Assembly (NCBI GenBank): GCA_033439795.1
Contig: JAUTDP010000004.1
Coordinates: 1,860,001 to 1,924,000 of the forward strand
Source of the DNA: Sordaria brevicollis
Taxonomy: Eukaryota; Ascomycota; Sordariomycetes; Sordariales; Sordariaceae
DNA length: 64,000 nt
Direction: 5' to 3'
How positions within the stretch are numbered: the stretch's first letter is position 1; the number at the start of each line of letters is the position of its first letter. Below are positions 11,801 through 23,550 of the stretch, piece after piece. The notes under the pieces are model-generated. The model searched no databases, was not told the origin of the DNA, and saw nothing but the letters and a program-made list of their open reading frames with translations. Both the position numbers and the translations under genes were made by a program.

Positions 11801-14800
11801 GCAAGCCGCTACCTTCACCCGCACCGGACCCGCCTGATGTCTGGGAAGATGACTATCAAGACAAGAAGAAGAAGAGTGCCATCTCGGACGAATGGGCAAA
11901 TTACTCGAACAAGGATAAAAAGAAGGGCAAAAACGCCATGGATGTTCTCATGGGGCTAAACAAATCGGGCGATCCACTAGCTGACTCAGCTCGGCAATCA
12001 CCGCCAAGCCCTCCTCACCGTACCGCTGGCTTCTTCGGATCCTGGGAAACCGACAGTGAACGTGACGACAACCATAAACACAGAAAGCCATCCAAGGACA
12101 GCTCTCACAGGCCATACAGCATCGAGGAGCCTACTTTAGACGACGTCTGGGGCGCCACCATGCCCGGCAAGCGCAAGAAGAAGGCTAATGCCGGCACCGA
12201 CAACGCACCGGTGGAGATTGTGGAGGACCTTACCCCGGACCCCGTCCAGCCAGACTCTGTGGAGGAGACCAGGGACGACAGACACAGCCAGGAAGACAGC
12301 AAACCCGAAAGTAACAGCTATGGCAGCAGTTTCTGGGGATGGGGAGGCTTCGCCAAAAGCAGCAGCAAATCTTCTAACAAGGAATCGTCGCTTCACGATG
12401 AGCCAGCACCACCTCCGCCGCCACCACCAGCGCCAACTCCTCCACTGGACGAACCGGAACTCGACATCTGGGCTGATGACGATGACGAACCCCAACCAGT
12501 TGCCAAGCCTGAGAAGGAGGACAAGAAGAAGTCCAAGGACAAGAAGTCTAAGGAGAAGGAGCCCAAGCTGAGCGAGAAGGAGTTGAAGAAGTTGGAGAAG
12601 GAGAAGAAGAAAGCCGAGAAAGAGGAAGCGAGGCGCAGACTCAAGGAGGCCAAGGAATTGGAGGAAGAGCTGAAGCGCACTGCTCGGGAAGCCAAGGAGC
12701 TGGACGAGGCCTTGAGACGGAAGGCTGAGAGGGAGAGGGAGTTGGAGGAGCAAGCGCAGCGTGAGGCTGAAGAGCAAGCAGCCCGCGAGGAAGAGGAGCG
12801 AAGACTGCAAGAGGAGGAAGAGCACAGGCAACGGGAAGAGGAAGAACGCCGCCTTAAGGAAGAGGAGGAGTGTCGACAACGAGAGGCCGAAGAGCAAGCT
12901 CGGATCGCTGAAGAAGAGGCCCGCATTGCTGCTGAGGAGGAAGCACGTAAGGAGGAGGAAAAGAAGCTTGCAAAGGAAAAGGCAAAGCTCGATGAAGAAG
13001 CTGCGGAGCTTGAGACACTTAGACTCAAGAAGGAGAAGACGCCTCGAAGATTCATGTCGAGAGACCAACGCCGGCTTGACATTCTCGCTGCCAAGTTCGA
13101 GGAGATAGCGCGCAAGAAAAAGGAGGAGGAAGAGGAGCGGCAGCGAGCTGAAGAAGAAGCAGCCCGTATTGCCGAAGAGGAGGCTCGCCTTGCCGCTGAA
13201 GAGCAGGCTCGGAAAGAGGAGGAAGAAAGGTTGGCCAGAGAGATAGCGGAACTCGAAGAGGAGGAGGCTGAGTTTCAGGCACTTCGCTTCAAGAAGGCAA
13301 ACTCACCAAGGAGGTTCACGACAAAGGACCAACAGAGACTTCAACAGCTTATCAAACAACGCAGAGAACGGAAGCGGCTTAAGCAAGAGGAAGAGGAACG
13401 CAAGCAGCGAGAGGAGGAAGAGGAGAGGCAACGGCAGGCTGATGAAGAAGCTCGTCTTGCTGCGGAAGAACAGGCGCGCAAAGATGAGGAGGCCCGGCTT
13501 GCTGAAGAAGCAAGAATCGCAGAGGAGGAAGCGAAGATTGCGGCGGATGAGGCAAAGCTTGCGGAAGAAGAGGCCCAACTGGAAGCTCTCACCAACAAGA
13601 AAGCGAAAACCCCTCGCCGGTTTACCCTCATGGATGGGCGGAAGCTCGATCTACTTACCAAGAGTGTCAACCGCCTGCGAGAGGAGAAGGCCGCTCGAGA
13701 GGCTGCGAAGAAGGCTGCGGAGGAGGCTGCAGCGGAAGCTGCCCCAGAGGCTGAAGATCAGCCTAGGGACGAATGGCAAGACGCAGATGAGGGTCAGGGT
13801 GCAAACAACGATGAAGACGCCGAGGCAGCTGCTATCAAAGACGCAACAGAGAGGGCAATCCGCCAAGCTGAGGAGGAGGCCGAAGCCAAACAGGCAAGGA
13901 AAGCGAGCAGAAAGGGCAAGTCCAAGGCTGATCCACTCGACGGCATCGAACAACTCACTCCCGAGCAGGTGGACGAATTGCTCGGAGACTCTTCGAAACG
14001 GGACAAGAGTGTTGACAGCCAACCTAAAGAGGATAAGCCTGATAACAACAACCACAATGCCGCGGCTGGCGGATTCAGTCTCTGGGGAGCTGCCAAAAGA
14101 GGCATCTTTGGCTTTGGAGGAGGCAGCGGATGGGAAGAACACCATGAACAACAGCCTGCTCCGGAACCTGAGCCGTCAGCCGAAGATGATAAGGCAGCTG
14201 AGTCATCCAGAGTGGTAGAGGCCGCCATGGCCGCTGGTGGTGTGATTGGAGGCGTTCCTCCTGGGCTATGGGATGCAACCCCCAAGGCCGTCTCACCGTC
14301 GCCTGAACCAACTGCTGAGCCAGTGGCCTACCCCGCCAAGCCCACCAAGTCCAAGAAGGCTGCGGGGAGCAAGAGCAAGAGCAAGATTGCCGACCGCCTG
14401 CGCGTCTTCGAGTCACTTGACGCCGGAGCCGACACACCTGCTGATGCTGATGGTGGCCCACCAGCCGCACCGTCTACACCACCACCACACTTTGGTCGTC
14501 CCCCTCCCCCGCCCGCGCCATATATGGTGCGCTCGCCACCGTCACCTGCCATCTCACCCGTTGTCGCAGTCGCCGTATCTCCGCCAGTGCAGAGGGAGGA
14601 AAGGCGAAAGTCGTCGAGAAAGAGCAGAGACAAGGAAAGAGGGTATTCACGCGACGCCGATAACGACGACTATCACTTATCGGCTCCTCCACCTCCGCCG
14701 CCGCCATTTGCGCCGTCGGGCGCACCACCTGGGGGCTTCCCCGGCGGATTTCCGATCGACGACGATTACCGACCTAGTCGCGACATGCATGGTGATCATC

Positions 14801-17399
14801 ACCATGATAACGAACCCGAAAACCATCGCGAGCCTGAACCTGTCGATTCTGCAGCCGAACGAGCAGCCGAGCGAAGAGCAAAGAGACGATCGAAGAGAAT
14901 CTCACCTGAAGGAGTCGAGTTTGACCTGCCACCTGCGCCGCCCTCGCCCCCTCCTGTCGCACCCGATGCGCCAATTGACGACGAAATGGCAGAGTCCAAG
15001 TCGCCTCGAAAGGAGAGGCCCAAGATAAACCGTCAGGGTACAGCATGGGGTATGGACGGAAAGAAGATCTCATCGCGGCCCAAAGTGGAACGTGAGCCAA
15101 GCACCAAGCCGAGGAAGACTGCGCACATTGAGGAGCCCGAAAAGCCAATCCGATCTCGAGATAAGGAAGCGCCTGGGGCGACGGCGCAAGGTCCGATGCA
15201 AGCGCGATTCGCTAGCGTGTTTACCAGTACCCCTCCACTGTCGCGATCAATGTCCCAGCGCGAGAAACGTCTTGGGCCCAACGGAAAACCGATTACACGA
15301 AGATATTCGGATAGCGCAAATGCCGTCGCAACTCCTCCTGCTCCTCCTCCCCCGCCAGAGGATATATCGTCAAAGGCGGCCAAGGTGCTAGGTGTTGGAG
15401 CACGCGGCTTGGGAGTCGGTCTCGGTCTTGCGAATGGAATCCTTGGAAATGGCTTTGGTCGGGGAGCTCCTGCTGCGCCTGCACGCAACAAGCAGGGTAA
15501 GTTGTTGTGTTGCCGTTTGTTGTAAGACAAAAGATGTCGCTAACTCGTTTGTGCGACGATGCAGACTTGAACGATGACACGCCTGTGTCAGGTGCTATCG
15601 ATCCAGATTTCAGCCCGACCAAGTCGGAACGTCGCAGGGCAAAGGTATGCGAAAGCCCAACATTCGTCGCGTCCCAAGCGAATGGGTCGGATGCTAATAC
15701 CAAGTCATCGCAACAGCAATACATGTCCGAAGACGACCACGTCATGTTCGAGATGCCCGATGCTACACCCCCCGCTCGTCCCCCGGTTCGCCGCGTTAGC
15801 ACCAGCAACGCCAAACAAAAGTCAGGCTTTAGCCTGTTTGGCGTGTTTGGCTCGAAACAGCAGCAACAACAGCAAGAATCGGCGCCACGCCCCGAACCAC
15901 CACGTCGAAGCCGAACCGTTCCTACATATCAAACTACCGATGATGAAGGTGGCCGACAGCCAGCAGCCGCATTTGTCCCCGAAACTGACGCCGATCGCGA
16001 AGCCCGAAGAGCCGCCCGTCGCGCACGCCGCGCCGAGAAGGAAGCAGCTGAGAGAGGCGCCGCTGTACATTCCGCTGAAGAAGCCCGTCGCCAAAAGGAT
16101 GAAGCTCGTCGTGAACGGCGCAGGAAGCAGGAGGAAGACGAGGAAGCTCGGAGGCTAGAAGAGAAGGAGGCCCGTCGTGCTGAAAGGCGGGCTCGGAAGG
16201 CCAGAGAGGAAGAGGATCGTCGTGCCCGAGAAGACGAAGAACGTCGGGCTGAAGATCAGCGGGAAGTTGAGCGTGCTGAGAGGAGGAGGATACGAGCCGA
16301 ACGGGCTGCTGCCGAAGCTGAGGGAGGACACCGCGATGTCAATGGCGGTAGACAAGATGAACGACGACGGAGCAATCGACGCATGCCTCCTGAGCCTGAT
16401 CGTGAACACGACCGCGGCGCCGAAGAAGATGAGGAACGGCGAAGGAGGAGAGAGGCTCGTCGTGCTGCTAAGGCCGCTCAACTTGCTGCTGAAGCTGCCG
16501 CTGATGAAATGGATAGAGCCAGGAGGGAGCGAAGGCCGAGGGAAAAGAGTACCGCCCGGCCTGACCCGAGAGATGCGCCGCCGGATGAGTACGTCTATCC
16601 GAGAGGGCAATCCAAGCCTCGAAAGCAGGGACAGCATGATGGGTGGCCACATTCGGGAACCACGTCCTGGGTCAAGGATCATGCTGATGCTCCTGCTCCT
16701 CCATCGCCTCCTGGAATGCCAGGTGCTTTTGGTGACGACCATGCCAACGGCCACGCCAATGGCGGCGCACCACCGCCGCCTCCTCGCATGATGCCTCATG
16801 AACTTGACGAGGAAGAGGCTGCTCGACACGCAAGAAGGGAACGAAGAGCTCGCCGAGAGCAGAAGTACCACGCTCACCAAGCAGCCGCTGAAGAAGCCGA
16901 ACGCGAACGAGAGCGCGAAAGAGAGCGGGACGTTGCGTACGCCAGTGCCCACGATGATGAGAGAAGACGGCGAAGGCGCAGAAGAGGTGACGAAGAACGC
17001 CCCGAGCGCGCCGAACGCGAGCGTGACTATCCCCGCGAGCGAGACCACAGAGATCGCGACCCCCGAGATCGTCCCGAGCGTGGTCAACGTGAACGTGACC
17101 GGCCCGAGTACTACAGTGCTCGTGACGATAGGGAACAACTTCCCCGGCCTCGGGATCGGAAACGCGGGGGCAACCGGGAGGCTGATTACGATGATCGTGA
17201 CCCCCGCGATTATCGTGACTCTCGTGCTGAGAGGGGAGATAGAGGAGATAGAGGAGACAGAGGAGATCGCGGCGGGGACCGGACTGGATCTGGCTCTGGC
17301 AGTGATGGGAGGGAACAGAATAGAAGGAGCGGTGGTGGGTTTGGAGACCAAACTACGCCGAGGAGTAGTTGGTGGAAGAAGATTGCTAGGTTTGGCTAG
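8803..17399 (+). CDS. Giant low-complexity Pro/Glu/Lys-rich coiled-coil protein
   Basis: Exons 8803-15496, 15565-15644 and 15717-17399 give about 2818 residues. Intron 1 (68 nt) is GTAAGT...CTAAC...CAG and joins a Gly/Asp codon in frame. Intron 2 (72 nt) is GTATGC...GCTAATAC...CAG and is in frame with no stop, so retaining it would add 24 residues. Residues 1-300 are charged, with a poly-Gly tract. About 300-1250 hold roughly a dozen modules of acidic-Trp segment, Lys-rich segment, then (EP)n or poly-Pro. About 1250-1660 is a Glu/Arg/Lys coiled coil with three copies of a (K)(T/S)PRRF motif (residues about 1412, 1500, 1602). A Pro-rich region, a second coiled coil and Arg/Glu/Asp/Gly repeats follow, ending in WWKKIARFG. 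I do not recognise a catalytic domain. A scaffold or tether, as in leashin or septal-pore disordered proteins, is only a guess. The first in-frame ATG of the open frame was used. Confidence 0.85.
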
Positions 17400-19346
17400 T
17401 TGATTCTTTTCCGGGGGGCTTTTTCTTCATTTACATGTAACGATTTGGTTTGGGTTGGAGTTCTACCTCGGGATCATGACTTGACGGCTTATATGGATGG
17501 AATGATTACGGATTGTGGGGGCATGGGGTTCTCTGTGATCGGTTTGGAAGGAAAGGGCAGGCCTGGTGCCTGTTACCCCTGTTCGGTCGCTTGTACAATT
17601 TTCTTCTTTGTGAAGAGGGATATGACATATACTTACGATATGGTTGATGAAGAAGAGATAATGTTGATGCTGTTTGACTACAACGTCCTACGGATGAGAG
17701 TGGTGGAAGACTTCGGGAGACGTGTGAATAAATGGATTGGTGTTGAAGGACAGTACTTGCTCTCGCTACAAAGATCTGACCACTACTTGAAAACCGTCGA
17801 AACGTTATTTGTCGTTGAACTTGTAGGTTTTCCAGTGATACTTGGTATAGCTAAAAGACAGCAAAAGAAGGGAGAGACATAGAAAAGATGTCTATAGAAC
17901 ATATCTTGCAACTTAGGGGGTCTAAGTACGCCGAGTCAACTTTGGGATCGGAGTGAGCGGTGAACTCGGAAGATATTCGCGGCCCGCCAGCAAGGGTGAT
18001 CTGAACCATGTGGAGTTTAATGCCAGCCCACGATTGAACTTCCGAAGCGCCCAAGGATGCAAAGATTTCCTAACCACGATATTTCTCCAACTCTTGAGTT
18101 ACCATACCTGTAGAGTACTTCAATCATTCCTGAGTTGAGGCAGGAATCCCCACGGCAAAGCCGTTAACCATCATGCATTCCTACCACAGCCACAAAGCCA
18201 CTCATATCCTTCACTCCCATTCCTCCTTCAAACATCCCCAACGAACACCCAAAGCAGTCAAACTCCGCACCGAAAGGAAACATCTCGGGGCTGAGAATGG
18301 GATACTACATGTCGGTCGGTCGGGCATGCCATTCATTCAGCTTACCACCTCATGCGGATGCCTCCATTCAGGTGTTCTCCAGTCAGCCAACACTGCCTAG
18401 CCAATAGGGGATCTCGGCTTACACGGGGCAGGTCAACTCTCCCCTGATCCGTTACCGAAGTGCCGCTAAATGGACCTAAAGGGTGACCCATGAGATCCAC
18501 GGATCGACAGGGCCAAGACGGGACTATGAACTAAGGGGACCCTCAGTTCAGCTCAGCTTGGGACTCTCGCATCTTGGGAGGGGAGGGAGTCGAGATTTTG
18601 TTTTCTTTCTCGTAATGGTTCTTCATAGCTGAGAGTCAACAAAATTCTGAACAGAGAGACGGGAGTAGTGTCATGGATTTCGAGAAATGCAACTTTCGGT
18701 AAACGCAGAGTAATATCTACGGGAACAAGAGGAAGGAAGGCCAATGACAAGAGGAAGAGAAGGTCTCACAACATACACAAAAACACCAGATCCCAAGCCC
18801 CAAGAACCTGCAGTGTAAGTAAGCATGTCTTAAACCCATTGGAGGCTCTCGTTCCTTCGTACAACCTTGACAGCAATGTCAAACCGAGTCGAGTGTCTAT
18901 CCATCCATCCATCCATCCATCCATTCTTTCCTGCCACGCGGGACTGTGTCTGAGTACAGCATGGCTTGGGATCTTACACTACACCAGCCATTTTTTGTAT
19001 CTGGAGCGATGTGTGATGTGACAGACGGGGGAAACTGGACATGGGTTTTCAGGTACACAACAACAAAAAGAACGCGGTGTGGAATTTATTAGTCAATATC
19101 TGCAGCGTAAGCCACAGGACATGGGCGGGAAAGGGTAGCTGTACGAACGGGGGAGAGGGAAATCTCAGATCCGATCCGGGGGGCGTGTATGGATCTGGAT
19201 ACGCTACTTACTGCGTACATACTAGCCGGGGCTCCACGGTTCGGAGATCTGTGTGAACCGGGGAAAGGGGATACAGGTAGTGTACGAACGGAGTTTCTTT
19301 TCTGTTGATCACACCGGTGGCTGGTAAATACAGCTCGTGGGAGTCA
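17400..19346. other. Intergenic, 3' flank of giant gene and promoter side of NADase
   Basis: About 1.95 kb without a supportable gene. The 160-codon ORF directly after the giant gene's stop has no family-like features and probably lies in its 3' UTR. An (ATCC)n microsatellite is at 18901-18925. No tRNA or other structured RNA was recognised. Confidence 0.5.
18901..18925. repeat. (CCAT)n microsatellite
   Basis: Six uninterrupted CCAT units in the intergenic interval between the giant gene and the NADase gene. Confidence 0.9.
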
Positions 19347-19357
19347 TGTATATATAT
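19347..19357 (+). promoter_or_regulatory. TATA box of the NADase gene
   Basis: TGTATATATAT about 190 bp upstream of the start codon, followed by a CT-rich tract (about 19371-19410) of the kind that often surrounds fungal transcription starts. Confidence 0.5.
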
Positions 19358-19544
19358 CTCACGATGTCCTCCCACCTCTTCTTCTGTCCTTCCTTTTGGT
19401 GTTTCCTCTCTAGCCTCCTCGCCATCTTCACTTCACCACCAGGCCAGGCCAAACCACCTTTGGTTTTCCTTGAGAGGGTCCAGAACGAACTTCACACCTA
19501 CTTATATCTTAACACCTAATATCTACCACACCTCAACCGCCAAA

Positions 19545-20369
19545 ATGAAGTTCACCACCAGCCTCTCCACCGCCCTCACCCTCCTCACCTCCACCGCCGT
19601 GGCCTTGCCCACCAGCTCCAGCTCTTCCTCTCAAGAGAAGACCGCCGAGCTTACCGACCGCTCCTACGTCAACGCCTCCTCCACCTCCTCCTCCTGTCCC
19701 CACCACCCTCTTTCCCCTTCTTACTGCGCCGGCACCGCCCAAAACTGGACTCTCTACACGACGTACATCTGCGGCGACTCCCGCCTCGGTCCCGTCGTCC
19801 TGCCGCAGTTTTTCTTGCCCTTGGACCCGATCCTAGACATCTACGACCGCTTCGGCGGTTTGTGTCCCGGCCAGTTTCTGGACACCTGGTTCAACAAGAC
19901 CGGTGGCGGGTGGTGGGATTACCCGCCCCAGAATGGTTTCTCCATAGATGACGAGGGCGAAATCATCGCGGCCAACTTGACTTTGCAGGTCGGCACCTTC
20001 TTGGATAGGTTCGGGTCGGAGTATGGTAGCTTTTTGGCTCCGGCGGCGGCGCCGTATTTGCAGAGGAGTTTGCCGCCTAGTAATTTGAATGGGGATGATA
20101 AGTACGTATTCCTTCCCGTCTGAAGGGAAAAGAATGAAAGGGGAAGGGGAGAAAAGGTTGCTGACAAAGAACGAAACAGGTTCCCGTACAATTACCACGT
20201 TTACAGCGTCATCAAGCCTTTCAAGGTCCTTACTGGACCTATTGCGCCTTGGTTCGGCCAGCCTGGTCAGGGCGTGCAGTACCAGACTTATACCAACGTC
20301 TTGACGCTTATTGCTGATGGGTATTTGAAGGCTGAGGATCCTCAGCGGTTGGTTCCTAAGCCTTACTGA
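19545..20369 (+). CDS. Secreted TNT-domain NAD glycohydrolase (fungal NADase)
   Basis: Exons 19545-20101 and 20180-20369 (78-nt intron, GTACGT...GCTGAC...CAG) encode 248 residues. An N-terminal signal peptide of about 20 residues (MKFTTSLS..., Ala/Leu-rich, ending near VALP) was used to choose this ATG over an upstream in-frame extension. Four Cys residues and several N-x-S/T sites suit a secreted protein. The rest matches the TNT fold (tuberculosis necrotizing toxin-like): a [10 protein letters not shown] block at residues 154-163, LPPSNLN before the intron, and after it NYHVY followed by a GQPGQG segment. Known fungal members are extracellular or conidial-surface NADases that cleave NAD+ to nicotinamide and ADP-ribose. 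Arg155 and a Gln of the last block are the likely catalytic residues by family analogy. It is convergent with the GLTP gene. Confidence 0.85.
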
Positions 20370-21133
20370 GTGGGTGGTGAAGATGGCGAAGATGGTGGTT
20401 TGAGGTCGGCGGGTGGAAAGGGAAGATTAGGATGTCTTTGTTGAAGTGGACATGGTTAATGCATTGTGATGGATAACGTTTGGTTGTATATACCCTGGGG
20501 CAAATTGGATAGGGAAACTAAGAGAGCAATGGTCTGTTTTGATACGTCTGTCAGTGTGTGATATGACGGCTTCTATAGAGTGACTAGTGGGTGAACACAT
20601 CATGGGTGCCCCCAAACAAGAAGCTCGTTGTCTGGACTACCGCTAGGTCGATCTTCTCACCGACAGGCACATCCCTAACATCCAAAAGGCCGGTATAGGC
20701 ATGATTGTTGCCGTGGTTGTAACAAGCTCGCAAGTGTACAGGGAGGACTTGGCTGGCACATGGTTACCTACGCGGACACAGCCTATGTCAAAACAATGGA
20801 CTTTTTGTGTCAGCTCCGGTTTAGTCGCAACCAAGGGAACACTCGCAGTAGGCAGAAGTGAAGCGGGGAATGGGTATTCAAGAATAAGCATTAACAATAT
20901 CAAGACTCCACGCAACGCGATGCCGACTAACTACTACTAATGATAAAGATGACTGACGAGACAAAGGTCTCTGTGGTGCTATGGCGCTGCAGCTTCCTCT
21001 AGCCCGTGATGGTCTTTTATGTCTCTGGCCGGGACGGCAAACCGGTTGCGCCTCTCGGTATAGGTATCAATGCTGGCTCGTTATTAAATGATATTTGGCG
21101 CCACATTGCGGTCGCTTCGTGGGTGTCTCTCGT
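20370..21133. other. Convergent 3' intergenic spacer
   Basis: It lies between the 3' ends of the NADase and GLTP genes. Only short overlapping ORFs are seen, with no motif or RNA recognised. Confidence 0.5.
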
Positions 21134-21901
21134 TTACTTCTTCTCGAGACCCTTGCTGACGAGGAAGGCCTTCAAGATGTCGACGATCTGCTGGAGAGCG
21201 GCAAGGTACTCCTTGAGCTGGGCGTTGACCTTGTCCTGGTCATCGCCGAGCTTGCTGTAAAAGTCCTTGCGGTAAGGGCAAGCGCTCATGGCGGCGCTGA
21301 AGACGGGCTTGACCAGGAAGCTGTGGTGGGGCTTGAGGGTGCCATCGTAGGCAGCGCGGAAGGAGGTGGAGAGCTCCTGGTCGGCGGCGGCGACGTTGTT
21401 GGCGAGGCCCTTGCAGGTGAAGTCGAGACCTCTGGAGGATTATTTGTTAGCAGACAGTCCCTGCTTTCCTGAAAGCATGCCGACCAATGCGTTCTTACCT
21501 GACGAGCCAAAGAAGGGCATCACCGGCCTTCTTCTGCTTGGCCTTCTGCTCGTTGTTAACGAGGTCCTGGATGGTCTCGGACTCGGTAGGGGCAGCAAGG
21601 AAACGCTCGCGGATTTTCTGTAACCAATGCATGTTAGCCAGCTGTAGTCTTGTGCATGTAGACAAGCTAAAGTGTAGGTGGGCAAGCAACGCACGTTGAC
21701 ATTGCCGAGCATATCGGACTTGACGGGGCTGAAGGCGACAGAGCCGAGGACATCGAAGATGGAAACTAGCGACTCGGCAGCCTCGAGGAACTCGACGGTA
21801 GGGATGGCATTCTCCTTGTCGGCGTGGACGGGGACGTCGGTGAAGGAGCGCTTGAGGGTGTCGAGGTAGGTACCTCCGGGGGGGATCTGGCCGGTAGACA
21901 T
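21134..21901 (-). CDS. HET-C2-type glycolipid transfer protein
   Basis: Exons (- strand) 21901-21695, 21617-21499 and 21431-21134 give 207 residues, matching the roughly 208 of Podospora HET-C2. Introns are 77 nt (GTGCGT...GCTAAC...CAG) and 67 nt (GTAAGA...GCTAAC...CAG). The whole protein is one GLTP domain. The lipid headgroup-binding pattern is visible: Asp63, Asn67 and Lys70 (D-x3-N-x2-K), Trp106 in LLWLVRGL, and His144/145 in PHHSF. GLTPs move glycosphingolipids between membranes in the cytosol. In Podospora anserina the orthologous het-c locus controls vegetative incompatibility through HET-D/HET-E NLRs, so allelic variation here could matter for allorecognition; that is inference. The start at MSTGQIPPG follows from family length. 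A longer frame upstream is probably leader. Confidence 0.93.
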
Positions 21902-23550
21902 GGTGGTGATGGTTGTTGTTGTGTGGATTACAATGTGGTGATGGCGACGAAGATGGTTTGGAGAAGGAAGAGAGAAGAAGGACAATGGAAGTTTCAATGT
22001 TTAGAAACAGCAATGGAACGGACTCGACGGGACATGGGAAAGGGGGTTCGGGTCACTGGAGTGGAACTTGAAACTGTCACGATCCCCAATCATTCGACCG
22101 TGCCCCGCCCAGAGCTAGGGGACAGGTACCTGAGAGCGGCTGTGCTAGGCTCGCTGGGGCAAAGAGGACACGCCCTGAGACACGGGCAAGGTTCCCCTCC
22201 CCCGCAAATCTGATGTGTTACGTATAAAGATTGGACACGCAGAACAAGGTGTTGGATGATTGAACTCTGTATGCGGGGTAACAGGAAGAGATGGAAAGAG
22301 AAGCTCGTTATTTCTGATTGACAGGTTCTACAGGCAAGAACATTGATCAATGAACATTGATGTTGTGTTGGTGGCAGCTTCCCCGTGCTGCACTCGAAAT
22401 CCTTATCGATTAGAGAGGAAGGAACGAAGGACCCTTGTGGTTCCGTCAGGCCACGGTAGACACGGGATGGCTTTTGACAAGACGAGGATACCGTGGATTG
22501 TTAGCTATTCGTGTCTCTGTTGTCATTGGTCGGGCTGCTATTTGAGACCCACAATTTCTTATAGAGCTTGTGGTGGACTCTGGTTCCTGAAAGTCTCGAA
22601 CTTGTCTTTGACTTCTTCCGACTGAAGAACATTCTTTCCCTCCATCGATTGAGGCGCAGTCTTCTTGTCTTTGGACCCTTAACGTCTCTTTACACATGTC
22701 AACTTTTATGATCGACATTTTCATTTCAATTCACATTCAACTTGACTGAACAGCATGCGGTGCTCATACATACACGCAAAACACACCCACAGGCCTTAAT
22801 TCTCAGAGTTCAGCTGTCCGCCCACAGGCCACCCGGTCGCATCGATGCAGTGCGGCAACACAAGAACCGTTCGCATGACGTCATTCCGAAGTGGGTGTTA
22901 GTGAGGAACGGAAGCGCTCCCTCCCAACACGTTCTCTCTCTCTTTTTAGCCTCTTTGTCTTTGATTTCTTTAACCCCGGCCTGTCTCCGGTTTTCCAGTC
23001 AACGGCTGGGGCTTTGCGCCTCTTGTGTCGTGAAATCCTCACCCGGCCAACCACAGCCGTAGAAAGCAAGAAGATGGGAGGTCCAAGTCGGATCCAAGAT
23101 GCCGAGGGTTGGGGGAAGTCGCACCACTTGCATGCTCATACCCGCCCGAAGCCGCCCTCTTCCTCTTTCTTAGCACCACATGAACATCCATGGCACCCTA
23201 GGCACACGTATTTTCCACTTTCTCGAACCTGTTTATTCTCCAAACTCACCTTGCTTTCTCACGCTCGTCATCCTCAACCCTTGCCCAGCGGGCTATCCTC
23301 CACCCAACCATCCTTGCTGTGCTTACGATTCCGGCTTCCCTAAAGAGAACGTGATGCTACAATTTCCGTCCTTATAAACGCCGGGCCTACCTATCATCCA
23401 AGTGTAGCACCCTGCGTACCTTAGCGCTCCCGTCTTGCTGGCCAAGAACGTCCTTGATACCCCCTTCTCTCCTCCACTGCCAAAGTAAACATTCGTCTCG
23501 TCAAAGTGTACCTTTCTTGAGGATCACGCTCCCTCTACACTACCACAACA
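21902..23550. other. Divergent intergenic region (GLTP / phospholipase D)
   Basis: A shared upstream region of two divergently transcribed genes. Short ORFs on both strands lack family features. CT-rich stretches at about 22940-22975 and 23150-23260 fit long fungal 5' leaders. No RNA gene recognised. Confidence 0.5.

Noticed and set aside
12136..13068. 310-codon Leu-rich - strand ORF
   Set aside because: Antisense to Glu/Lys-rich codons of the giant protein, which read as Leu/Phe/Ser in reverse. Not membrane-protein-like in organisation.
16155..17351. 398-codon - strand ORF
   Set aside because: Antisense shadow of the Arg/Glu-rich C-terminus of the giant protein.
17400..17882. 160-codon ORF after the giant gene
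   Set aside because: Begins one base after the stop codon, no domain, probably 3' UTR.
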